Below, in pieces: positions 23,001-33,304 of a DNA stretch of 64,000 nucleotides. Source of the stretch: Jacaranda mimosifolia (Eukaryota > Streptophyta > Magnoliopsida > Lamiales > Bignoniaceae). The notes beneath the pieces were generated by a model that made no database searches, was not told where the DNA came from, and saw nothing but the letters and a program-made list of their open reading frames with translations. The stretch is from the NCBI GenBank assembly GCA_018894105.1, contig CM032131.1:20999578-21063577 (forward strand). Reading direction: 5' to 3'. The stretch's first letter is position 1; each line of letters begins with the position of its first letter. The translations under genes and the position numbers were made by a program.

Positions 23001-23880
23001 AACATACCTCACTAGCTCGCGTCAACTTTAGTACCGGTTTAGATCATATGGCCATTCGATTAGTGAGGGATAGATATAGTCAGATCCTTCGCAAAAATTG
23101 CAGGTTAAAGAAAATTCATGATTGTTGCAGTTGAATACTTCACAAAGTGGGTCGAATCAGAGGCGGTACAGAAGATAACCGATGCTGCCATCAGAAGTTT
23201 CCTGTGGAAAAATACTATATGTTGCTTTGGGTTGCCCAAAGTATTGATATCGAACAATAGGATGCAGTTCCAAAGTTGGAGCATAGGGAACTAGTGCGAA
23301 AGCCTGGGAATTCGACAACATTTTACCTCGGTTGGAAACCCTCAGGCAAATAGGCAAACGGAAGTCACGAACATGACTGTCTTAGATCACGTCAAGGCTC
23401 GGCCTGAAGGATCTAGGGCAAGTTGGGCAAACGGGGTGCTATGGGCATACAGAACAACTCCTAGAACCACCATAGGCCACAACCTTTACAGTCTGGTCTA
23501 TGGGTCAAAAGTAGTCATTTCAACAAAATTGATATAACATACAGCTCGAGTAATCCATTATACCCGGGTTAGGAATGAGTCTGAAAGCGAATTTGATCTC
23601 AAAACAATTGACGAGCTGTGATAGAATGCATATACAACAATGCAAATATACAGGTCAAAGATAGCCCAGCATCACAACAAGGGAGTTTGCCCAAGAAGCT
23701 CTCGTCCTAAAAAAAGTCAAAGTTTTGAAAAATGTGGGTAAACTTGATCTGAAATGGAAGGGCCCCTACATGGTAGTTAAAGTGGTGAAGCACAACTCGT
23801 ATCGATTAGCAGATATAGACGGCAATGACCTTCCTCGACCATAGAACACAGTAAACTGGAAAACATTTTATGTATAAAGA
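20085..23880 (+). pseudogene. pol pseudogene (PR-RT-RNase H-archaeal-type RNase H-INT) of the Tat-lineage element
   Basis: Protease: VTVEIANFEVRKVLVDNGGF (20158-20217) and NIIIGRPTLNDF. RT: DIFAWKASDLQGIDP (20810), KLLETGYIIEIQHPSWLCNV, KGPYPLPHIDLLVD. The catalytic YVDD box reads Tyr-Val-Asn-Gly at 21357-21368, so both aspartates are lost. RNase H: GPxLNHSEIEKFALALV (about 21893-21945). Second RNase H: LHVDGSTTYSGEGIGVSLRS and YHITNNETEYEALLDGMRMA (22192-22350). Integrase: GNHTGG, FTKWVESEA-like text and LPKVLISN (22870-23260), then GPYMVVKVVKHNSYRLADID near the end (23762-23822). Many stops and frameshifts. The element cannot make its own enzymes. Confidence 0.87.
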
Positions 23881-24826
23881 GACCAAGGTCTCCATTCTAC
23901 TATTCTGTTTTGACAGCTATTCATTTTCACCAACTATGGCTTCCAGCCTTAATTAATAAATAAGTTGATCGTTTAAAGTCGACTCCATAGTCGACCACAA
24001 ATAAGTTTCAAACCATAAGTTATGGCTTTTAGCCCAAAATAATAAAGTTGATCGTTTAAAGTCGATCCCGGAGTGGACCACAAATCGATTTCAAACCGTA
24101 AGTTAAGACTTCTAGTCCAAAATAATAAATGAATTGATCATTTAAAGTCGACCATGTAGTTAGCCCCATATCGGTCTTAAACCGCAATTTACAGTTGCAA
24201 GCCTAATTTTTTAATAATAAACGAGTTGATCGTTTAAAGTTGACCTCGTAGTCGACCATAACTCCTAGCCTAACTTGATAAAAGAACAAATAGTTTAAAA
24301 TCGACTATGTCGTTGAACACAACTTAAGATCGACCCTGTAGTCAATCATCGTAATCAAGACACCCCATGGACGTATGCACTACGATGCAGAACTTGGATA
24401 GGAATATTGAAGTTAATTTAAGTTGACTTATGATTGACCCCAGCACCCAGCTAATTCGTTTGATCTCAAAAGAATGTTGACCTGGCAGTCGACCGCGATG
24501 AGATAAAGTTGAGGTTGATATCCTTAGACCTATCCAATTATTCCTTTACGAGTAGATCTCGCAATCGACCACTAACTTGGTTCTAAACCAACTAAATATT
24601 CCCTATTCCTTTATTAAATTTACTCTATTCGACCAGTTACTAGGAAGAAAGATTTTCTTCTTTACTTATTGATGCAATCAGTTCGAAAGCAGTAAAACGA
24701 AAAGAAGAGGAGGGCGAGTCGATAAAGAAATGAGTAGAAAGTTCATTTTATAATTGAAATATTGAATTACATGATTACAAAAGTCATCCACTCAATTCAC
24801 CAAAATGCTTCACAGGGCGAATACAC
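23881..24826 (+). other. Spacer between INT and the antisense gene of the Tat-lineage element
   Basis: Non-coding region with diverged tandem repeats (23964-24310) followed by further scattered gtcgac-containing repeats to about 24500. No protein-coding signal on either strand. Confidence 0.6.
23964..24310 (+). repeat. Minisatellite, four to five units of 83-92 bp
   Basis: The core gttgatcgtttaaagtcgac recurs at 23964, 24047, 24133 and 24225, with a worn fifth copy near 24285. Each unit also carries a cagcc/tagcc-aataataaa segment. It lies directly downstream of the polyprotein, the usual place for Tat-lineage spacer satellites. Confidence 0.82.
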
Positions 24827-27222
24827 TTAAATAAAGCAAAACGACAAAAATAGTTGTGGCCTCAACTCGACCCAGCTCCTTTCCTTCCTACTTCTTGAGC
24901 CGCCACCTTATTGATCGCACGGTCGAGCTCATCACCAGAGGGCACGTGCACGATAGTTGGGGGACCCTCGACCTCTTGCTCAGGCATAGGCTAGATAGCA
25001 GTAGCAGGTCGAGAAAGACAAGCCTTCTCATTCATAAAAATGTGCTCAGCAGGGGAAATATGCAGCAACATCGACCCCACCGTCCTTGATTTCATTAGCA
25101 AATTCATTTGCGAAAGCAAACTATTCTGCCATCGGGATCAACCTAGGATTAGCTGCAGCCACGGTACCTTTTGTGAGCGCACTCTCCTCGATTGGGGAGA
25201 GGTTAGGATAATCCTTGAGCTGTTCAGTTTAAAGTGGGTTCAGGGGCGCCTTGTCCTCGTGGCGAAATTGATACCCCAAGAACTCTAATTGCTTCACAGC
25301 CTTATCAAAGGCATCTTTTGTGTTGCTGATCAAGAAGACAACACTAGCATCTTAGAACGCCGAGCACAACATGAACTGATGCATAGCTTTTTCTCGAATG
25401 CTCGAGAATACCTTGAAGAATTCATTCCGAGTGTACTTTATCGTGATATTGTGCCTATGTGTTTGACCAACATTATACGAGACCTCAGCCTCTAGTCTGG
25501 CCTTCCATAGCAACTTGTTAGATTTGCTCTTTTCAGCCACCGCAGCAAATAGTTATGCGTCATTCTCATAGACCTTCTAGGTCAGTTGGTCGATTCTCGA
25601 CTGCATGGAATCGAGCTCAACCTTCATATCCTTAGCACCCTTTTCCTCCTTCTGGAGCTCTTCCTAATCAGCGAGGGCTAGCTTAGACCTCCTATAAAAG
25701 TAATAGCTCAGCTGGTTCATCTGCCACAGCAATAATCTTGGTCGAGGAATTTGAACAAGTAATTGGACAGAAAAAGCACAACTCGACTAGACACTTACTA
25801 TATTGGTGCGATATGTGAGCGCCTTCAGGGCCTCCAGTTGGCTTATCTACAACATCTTCTTCTGGTCAGACATGAAAAGCCCAGCCATCATCACTTTCAA
25901 AAGGCCAGCTCTAGTTGGCTCTGCTGTCAGCATAGATATCGAGTTTTGAATAGGGATGTCGGTCTCGTACCTGGGCAATGGGAATTTGGGCAGAGGGAAC
26001 AAGTCATGTCAGAGAGAGGCCCAAAAAGAAAAGGCCAACCAACTTTCCCTTTTGCCTTTTTCGTCGATGTTTTCTTACGAGCAGGCATGGGTTGCTCGAC
26101 AGTTGGTCTCTTTTGTCTAGATGTAGGGCTGCTCGCCTCGACGGGAGCTGGTTGAGCCGGTTGAAGAGTAGGCAGTAATGCTTGCGGCTGTGGAGAAATA
26201 TGAGGAACACTCTCTCGACGAGCAGCTGCTTAGCAGTACTCTTGCGCCCTTTGTTGACGAGCCATTGCTTGTGCGCGTGTGTAGTTCATAATTTTTTCTT
26301 GATATGAAAAGGCACAACAAAAGCAAATACATTAGCATCGACCAGAAAGTTGAGCAAATAATTATCGAAAAGTCAATAAGGATGTCTACCTAGTCGAGCA
26401 TCAGCTGGCAAATCTAGCTGAGCAGGCGATAAGCCTGCTAGCATCAAGTTCCTCTCCTCAATATACCCCGATGCCTCTATTTAACCAAACTCAACTAGGT
26501 CGTGAATAAAAGTATTGGGCTAGGTGGGGTTCTTACTCACTGGCATATCGACATGACCCCTTAGCCACCCCTAGGTATGTTAAACCTGACCCTCCCAAGA
26601 GCTTGAACAAAAAAGTAATGCCTTTTTTGCTCTTGACCATGCGAGGAGGATAGAGTCACCAAAAACGTTCGAGGAGTGCGAGTGGTGAGATAATAGAAGC
26701 CTGACTCCTCGGTGCTACCTGACTTTCAGGACATGAAAAGGTGGAAGAGATTACAAAAATTGACAAAAGTTGGAGGCTAGTCATGTATTAGCATCAGAAT
26801 AACAAAACTGTATAGGGTTGAGAAACAGTTTGGCAAAAGTTGAGTGTTGTAGACATGCAAGCCAGTTAGGAGGTCGATTATGGATTGAGTTGGGGGAAAC
26901 CTAAGCCCACACTTTAGGGCATCCTCAAACATAGTTATGTAACCAATTGGAGGTCGATGCATCCTATCAGTGGGTCTAGGGACAATCAGCTCGAACCCTA
27001 GGGGAATGTGGTATAGCTATCTAATTAGTTCAAAATCCCTACTTATTATCATGGATATGATTTTGCTATAATGGTCGGGGGTGAATAGCCGACCACGAGA
27101 CATGGGAGGTTGACTCAGCTCATCTCCACCCTAACATCAAATCAAATATCACTCGAACTACTAGAAGAAGTTGAGCTATCACTAGAAGACTCACTAGATT
27201 CGCTAGTCGAGCTATCTACCAT
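24827..27222 (-). pseudogene. Antisense gene of the Tat-lineage element with a 'putative gypsy-type transposon' (Transposase_28-like) domain
   Basis: Minus-strand ATG at 27222 opens a Ser/Asp-rich start (MVDSSTSESSESSSDSSTSS). After decayed text, 26962-26777 reads GYITMFEDALKCGLRFPPTQ, then SIIDLLTGLHVYNTQLLPN. This matches the conserved block of the PF04195-type domain (xYEDALxxGLRFPLHPFxxxxL). Then GHVDMPVSKNPT (about 26565), a basic Pro/Lys-rich linker (RQKRPTVEQPMPARKKTSTK, about 26120-26060), a coiled-coil-like Lys/Glu region (25680-25350) and an end near 24827. Stops and frameshifts break it. Such genes lie antisense between INT and the 3' LTR in Tat elements; their role is unknown. The + strand frames here are shadows. 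Confidence 0.75.
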
Positions 27223-27335
27223 CTTGGTCGAACCCACATCTGACTAGGTCTCTTCACTATCACTGCCCCTATTATTCTCATCACCAAACACTCTCAATAT
27301 ATTTGTTAAATGATATGTGGTAGCAAGTTTATACA

Positions 27336-27582
27336 AGACTTGTAGTTGAGGATATTCGACTAGCGGAAAGAGTAGTGAAATCTTAAATTCGACCTCTTAG
27401 GATGCTATAAATATATAAATGAAAAATTTTCACTGTGCCTATGTAAAGAAGAATTAAACTTGCTAAGATTGCAAAAGACTTGCAGTTGAGGAATTCGACT
27501 AGCGAAAAGAGCAGTGAAATCTTAAATTCGACCTCTTAGGATGCTGTAAATATATAAATGAAAAATTTTCACCGCGCCTATT
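27336..27582 (-). repeat. Tandem duplication (140-bp period) of the antisense gene's leader
   Basis: Copies at 27336-27442 and 27476-27582 share agacttg(t/c)agttgagg, gtgaaatcttaaattcgacc and tcttaggatgct, and tataaatgaaaaattttcac, with few differences. The duplication lies between the antisense gene's ATG and its probable TATA box, so it duplicates leader and core promoter sequence. Confidence 0.85.
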
Positions 27583-27586
27583 TATA
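27579..27586 (-). promoter_or_regulatory. Probable TATA box of the antisense gene
   Basis: The minus strand reads CCTATAAATAGG (27588-27577) in a GC-richer setting, about 360 bases upstream of the antisense ATG at 27222. The first repeat copy carries a broken version (cctatgtaaag on + at about 27439). Confidence 0.5.
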
Positions 27587-27843
27587 GGCCACAGCCAGCG
27601 GGTAACTTAACTGGCTAAAATGATTAGCTATCGAGTAATTATTACACATCCCCTAGTTGACTTTCTGCGCTGCCTAATGTAACAATCAAATTAAATGAAT
27701 TGAAACCCTGGTCGATTTTTGAAATGTAAACATTGGCAACATATTGAAGTCTTCATCCAGCATATCTAGTTTTTGCAAATCAGCTACTCCCTTTTTCTTC
27801 TCATCGAATATCTCGATCGCGACTCGAGAGTGAAGGGGACTCA

Positions 27844-28699
27844 TAATATAGGATAGCTTAATAGGCCCAATCTAATAACACTCAACCAGGCAAAAGATAT
27901 GATATGAGATAACCCAATTGGCTATCAGGCCCAGCCCATTGGTGATAGACCAGGTTGTCGACCAGACCCAACCTCATTGGGCTTTTTCCATCAACACAAG
28001 TATCGACACCTTACCCAATCGACCAAATTATGGTTGATCAGATCGAGAATATTTATTCAATACTCAACCAGGGAGATATCTGAATCCAACAGAGTTTTAT
28101 TATTTCGACCAGAGCATGCACAGATAACTCATAGACAAGTGTTCATTTCGACCTTAGGAGGTTGAACGAACATGACCACCTCTAAGTCATATTAAATGTT
28201 TCGACAGGTAGCGTGCCTCCACATTAATGATGCGAACACCTCCTCCAGTACCACATTTTCTGCTGCATCAGGGTAGTGCGCACCCCTTTTGTACCACCAT
28301 GTCCTATAAGGCTGGAAGAGGCGCCACCTGGAATAATACACAAAAGGTAGAGGACCTAAGGGTCTTCAAGTGAAGAAAAAGGTCCTTTCTGAATATACAA
28401 GGGCGTCATTGATATATCAATCACTCCAGAAAAGCTATAAATTCTCATTGCCGGCCTTCATTAAGGTATGCTTGTTATCACAAAAATCCCTCACTCTATT
28501 GCTGTACCTCCTAGTCGATAAAGTACTGACTTGAGCATCGGAGTGCCTTAGCCGAATGCATCTTGGCTAGCCTAACGTGTGCTATTGGTTGCAAAAATCG
28601 ATCCAACTACAATCAACAAATCTCTTTCTCAACCTCCCACCTAGTCGATTGGATTGGATCACAGCTTAGTATCCTATCAAACTATTCATAACCTTCTCA
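27844..28699 (+). repeat. 3' LTR of the Tat-lineage element
   Basis: It starts TAATATAGGATAGC (TG mutated to TA) and ends CCTTCTCA, followed by the TSD actat. It aligns with the 5' LTR along its whole length; TATA-like ctataaattctc is at about 28435. Confidence 0.88.
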
Positions 28700-29639
28700 A
28701 CTATAAAATGTCGTTAATGTACAACTTAACTATTCTGGCATCTTTTTCACTATATTACTTTTATCATTATATTACTTTTATATAGTGCCACTAAATAATT
28801 TATGACATATTTTTTAAATGACACCATAATTAAATAACTTTAAAATTTTTTAAGAAAAATTAGTGGCATTGGTTGAATGCCTTGAAATACATTTATGTTG
28901 GCATTTTCAATCAATCATCATCATCTTGATTTGTCATTTATTAATCAAATGCCACTAAATATTGTAATGTAGTGGCATTTTTCAATAATTATCACTATAT
29001 TAATCTTGTGTGTTACTACGCTACAAAATGTCATTAAATTAGTGCCACTAAATATTTCTTGACATTTTTTCCTAGATGACACCATAAATAAATATGAATG
29101 GCATATTCTAAGAAAAATTAGTAGCAGTAGCTAAATGCTTCGAAAATATATTTTTGTTGGCATTTTTATTCAAATGTCACTATCTTATGTGTCATTTAAT
29201 AATCCAATGCCACTAAATATTTTGTTATGATGGCATTTTTCTAAAACTAACACCATATCACCATTATGTGTCATTATAATAGAAAACGCCACTGAATACT
29301 TTATGACTTTTTTTTTTTTTCAAATGACACCATAACTACACATTAGTAGCACTAATTAAGTGTCTTTAAAATGAATATATCTCGACATTTTCAATTAAAT
29401 GACACTATTTTATTTGTCATTTATAAGCAAATGCCACCAAATATTATACTATCGTGGTATTCTTTTACGACTATCACGATATTAATTTTTTGTGTCATAA
29501 TTTTATAAAATATCACTACGTTGATGCCATTAAATATCATATTTGTTGTAGTGTTAAATGATATCATCAGCAAATCTCTTCTATGTTTATTAGACTTATG
29601 CGGCTCCATCCCGCCAACTAGGCTACTTTTGTATTAATT

Positions 29640-30070
29640 AGGGTTGGACAAAGCAAGTTGGCTAGCCACTTGACCAAAAGATTGAAAGTGACCATATGCC
29701 CACAATAGGTATCACTTAGTCTTGTAAGATCACTTAGTCCTATAAGATCTTACAATAATTTCAACCTAAGGTGTTTACTATTATAAATATCCCTTCCAAA
29801 AATGAATGGAGGTATGTACTCTCACCTTTATTTATCTCGACTATATTGTGACATTTTCCACCTCTAAAAGTATATTTTGACTTAACTATTGGAGAATTTT
29901 ATCTCGGGTCACCTCGACAAGCTTAACATGCTCATTGTAATTGCCAATCCACGTTCTTCAGCTTGAGTTCCAACCCTAACTTGGAAGAAAAACTAGCTTA
30001 CGCTCATCAACCTTTCACCAAACTAATCCTTTATTTCATCGATCCATACACTGCATCATCATACATATAG
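29640..30070 (+). repeat. Tat-type LTR fragment (probable worn solo LTR)
   Basis: It holds a TATA-like attataaatatcccttcc (about 29789) followed by ttgacttaactattggagaa, ttttatctcgggtcacctcg, matching the order of motifs in Tat LTRs (TATA, then gacttgagcatcggagtgcc). No internal coding region or partner LTR is present. Ends are not resolved. Confidence 0.45.
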
Positions 30071-30079
30071 AAGATGCAT

Positions 30080-30791
30080 GAAATTCACATCCTACATTCT
30101 TATCCCATTCACTGTTATGTCTCAAATTTATTATCTCCCTTTCCTAAAAGTTTTTAGGTAGACCTCCTATGTAGAAACACTAGTATGTACCATGCTATTC
30201 ACGGATTAAATTAATTATACTGGAAAACATAAATTAAATACATTATTTAATTTCATTTAAAATTGAATTTAATTCATGACATATTTTTTTAATTAGATAA
30301 ATAGTAAAAAATTGAAGATTTTTTTTACTAAGCTAAAATGTATAAACATCAATAACAATGAGAATTCATACTTGCCACAATAGCATCATGTTTATAAAGA
30401 CATAATATAAACATATATAAGCACTTATATTTTTCCGTACAAAAAAAAATTAAAGAGAAATTAAAAAAATTAAATAAAGTATATAATGACTAAAAAGATG
30501 AAAAGATAATAAAGAATATTAAGAGCATCAAAATCTACTGCATAATAGAAATTTACTCAATCAAAAAGTGCAAATACTATTAGATTATTTGAAAATGTAA
30601 ACATTTCAAAATAAAAATGAATTTATATATATAGGGGAAAATAAATTCAAATATTGCTATTTTTTTTCAATAAATTATTCTTATTCTGCATTATCTGAAT
30701 TAAAAGAAAATAAAAAGAACAAAGATTGAGATCCACATTTATGGAGTGACTAACTTTGATTTGCCAAAATGTTGATTATAGATATATGTAA

Positions 30792-30833
<42 letters not shown>

Positions 30834-32185
30834 TTTTCACTTATCAATATTAAAATGAGAAAAAAAATATAAAAATATGAGATTTTGTTTTTTTAGGATA
30901 CTACTTTTATGAACTATTATTGCCTTTATCTAAGTTTGTTTTTACTCTTTTTTGTATTTTTTACATCATATTTACCACTTAATTGCGTTCTCTTGTTTAA
31001 GAAAACTGATGGTTCTTAATTAGTGACTTATTTTTCATATTTCAGTGATGAGTTTTCTAGATATTTTGCACAAATAAATTAAATATTGAAATTAAATATA
31101 AGTATGTCAAAATAAATTTTATTAAATAAAATATAGGACTAAAACCAAACCAATGGTAGCTCCTTCACTAGGACTTACGTGGCAAATCCCTAACCAAAAA
31201 TTATGTGGCTTTTAACCCGCATCTCACTTTGAAGTCAAGTAAGGAGTTCTAGTTCAGAGGCACAGTTCATAGATTGAAACTCTTTATTGGCCGGTGAGAA
31301 TATCAAGGTGTGTGTTACTAACATATATGAACCATGAATTGTCTTCTGATGATTCATCAATCATATAGATGATTTTTTTGTAAAGAACTTTTCAAGAAAC
31401 AAGTGATTCCTATCTCACTGCTGACCAATCCTCAGATCTACCCCTATTTTCTTCAATTAACTAATATTATTCTTAGATCTTATTCATGAGATTAAGTAAA
31501 AAGAAAGATATTTCTAGGGCAACTCCTCCAAGGTCTTAAAAGTGCCTCTATTCAATTGCTCACCTTTGTTTCCTCTTAATGATGCCCTTTGGTATAACTT
31601 AAAAGAAGCCTGAACAACTGCTCAATGATCACTAAAACAAGACCCTTGCTTAGCTTGACACAAATCAAGACATAGGAAGTACACATGCAGTCTCTACACT
31701 TTCCATCACTGAAGGTATTGTCGTCCTCAATGAATCCGTAATCTCCTCCTCAAAGTGTCTATTCCATAAGTGATGACTAAATGCAAGGAGTTAGAAGGAA
31801 AGAGAGAGGGCGAATAACACTAACAACTTATTTGGCTACCATTGATGAAAGACATTCAAGGGGTGAAAGAAACAATATAACAAAGGCTCATGAAGAGTGC
31901 AAGTTAGACTCATGATGAACGTGAATCGCGCTGGTAGAGAATGTGTGTTACTAGCAAAACGCAATGGCCAGAAACAAAAATGAAAGTTTAATTAATAAAT
32001 TAAATATAAAACAACAACAACAACAACAAATGTTAGTAATAATGGAAAAGATTGAAATGAGTAAACAAAAATAACAATTGAATTATCACTAGAATGTAAA
32101 ACTATGTAAAACTAAAAATGGATAGCAAAATTAGAAATTGCACTTTCAATTTGAAATAAATGATTTTCAATCAAAAATAGTGGGT
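30080..32185. other. AT-rich intergenic stretch, nothing recognised
   Basis: No supported gene on either strand. It contains the TG repeat at 30797-30832 and an ACA repeat at about 32010-32029. The less AT-rich part (31140-31800) could be transposon debris but gives no readable protein. Confidence 0.5.
30790..30832. repeat. (TA)n(TG)n microsatellite
   Basis: A short TA run followed by about 15 TG units. Confidence 0.9.
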
Positions 32186-32189
32186 TAGG

Positions 32190-32480
32190 TGATATATCCT
32201 ACTTATACCTTAGGGGCAAACAAGTAAAATCATAACAAAAGGACAATATGACTTGATGAGATGGGCTATTAAGCACACATAGACGGGGGCCACTAAGCCT
32301 ACTAAGCTCGACCCACCAAGTATCCAACCAATATAAATATCACTTTTGCAGCAAAAAACGTATGGAATCATAATTAATTAACTCGAGCACAGTCTCTACA
32401 CGGATAGGCTCTCAAAGCAGAAATCTACAACTCAATGATTTCTGTAAAGGTCCTAAAATCCAATTCAATCCAACATCAAA
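32190..32480 (+). repeat. LTR fragment related to the 7396-14826 element
   Basis: The blocks gatgggctattaagcacac, cgacccaccaagtatccaac, caatataaatatcac and cgagcacagtctctacacgg follow the same order as the matching blocks of the 309-bp LTR (gatgggctcc, gaagcccaccaag, ctataaatacc, gaactctgactctacgcaag). No second LTR was found. It is probably a worn solo LTR with unresolved ends. Confidence 0.5.
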
Positions 32481-32909
32481 TCCTATTTTGTTTCTTATGT
32501 ATATTAAACATAGGATAAATTACATTAATATGATTCCTTTCCCATACTTTTTCTATTTTAATCTTCTTTAATTTCTGTTGATATTCTATTAGAAAAAGTA
32601 GCACACCAAAATTTGATTTTAGTTCCAAGAGCTACTTGGTTAGGAGATATGGCATGCATATACCAAATTTTTAGTCTTGGATTCATTATAATTTTACACA
32701 AAGAACATCCTTACAAGTAACCAACAACCCATCCGACAGCAAAATCCGAAATATCTTGTAATTGTGGTAATAACATCTTAAAATATTGTTAGACCCATTG
32801 CTGAAAGGGAAAATTGTAAGGTCAGATAACTTAGAAAAGGATTTATGCAACTTCAAATTTAAAAGGGGTGGGTTGTTGATTACTAAAATAGCAAGAGATA
32901 GCTCGTGCA

Positions 32910-33023
32910 ATTAACCATTGGTAAGTGGCATAAGTCTCTCATATAATGTGAGAGGTTAGTAGTTCGAACCTAAACGAACGTCTAGTGTCCATGCGTGTGT
33001 ATAAATTAAAAAAAAAAAAAAAA
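32910..33023 (+). mobile_element. tRNA-derived SINE with poly(A) tail
   Basis: aaccattggtaagtggcata (box A-like) is followed by gttagtagttcgaacct (box B, GTTCGAACC exact) and, after about 50 bases, a pure A run at 33008-33023. This is the layout of a short plant SINE. Flanking duplications were not resolved. Confidence 0.6.
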
Positions 33024-33304
33024 CCTTGATCTTTTTAGAATAAAGATTATTCAAAATATTAAATTAGCCTCAAAGTTGATAATTTAAATTAATGCATGGA
33101 TCTCACCTAACATTATATATATATTTCTTAAAGTTGATATTGATGTCCAAAAACTCATCAAATGTAGTATACTCTGAAAAATCATGAATAATATATTTAG
33201 GGAGCAAAAATTTACTTGGAATGCGAATAGCAGTTCTTTTTCTCCCCTCAGTTACATCTTCCAGCAACTTCTTTCACCATCACTTTTCTTTACTTATGTA
33301 CACA

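Larger units (their letters stand above)
17503..28699 (+). mobile_element. Tat-lineage Ty3/Gypsy retrotransposon, full-length but decayed, TSD actat
   Basis: LTRs at 17503-18338 and 27844-28699 are flanked by exact 5-bp duplications actat (17498-17502 and 28700-28704). A primer-site region, TGGCACCGTCTGTGGG, follows the left LTR at 18341. A purine tract (gagagtgaagggga) precedes the right LTR. Inner order: gag, PR, RT, RNase H, a second archaeal-type RNase H, INT, spacer minisatellite, and an antisense gene. The double RNase H and the antisense gene between INT and the 3' LTR are known Tat/Ogre-group traits. In the first ~175 aligned LTR bases I counted about 27 differences by hand, mostly transitions, so the insertion is old. 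It splits the CACTA-like element. Confidence 0.92.
16310..29553. mobile_element. Degenerate non-autonomous CACTA-like element, split by a Gypsy insertion
   Basis: The left end is CACTACAAGAAAAGTG at 16310. The right end is ttgttgtagtg, finishing at 29553; its reverse complement is CACTACAACAAA. Flanking triplets are tga and tta, differing at one position. Both arms (16320-17500 and 28700-29550) are full of a subterminal motif built on ATGCCACTAAAT and its reverse complement (for example gtggcatttt, aatgccatgt). Without the 11.2-kb Gypsy insertion the element is about 2 kb and has no transposase sequence. Confidence 0.65.

Noticed and set aside
24856..26338. Plus-strand frames of 66-130 codons as genes
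   Set aside because: They are shadows of the antisense gene on the other strand, which carries the Transposase_28-like domain and charged coiled-coil text.
32930..32980. Intact tRNA gene
   Set aside because: Only a good box B and a weak box A are present, with no foldable cloverleaf and a poly(A) tail downstream; a tRNA-derived SINE fits better.
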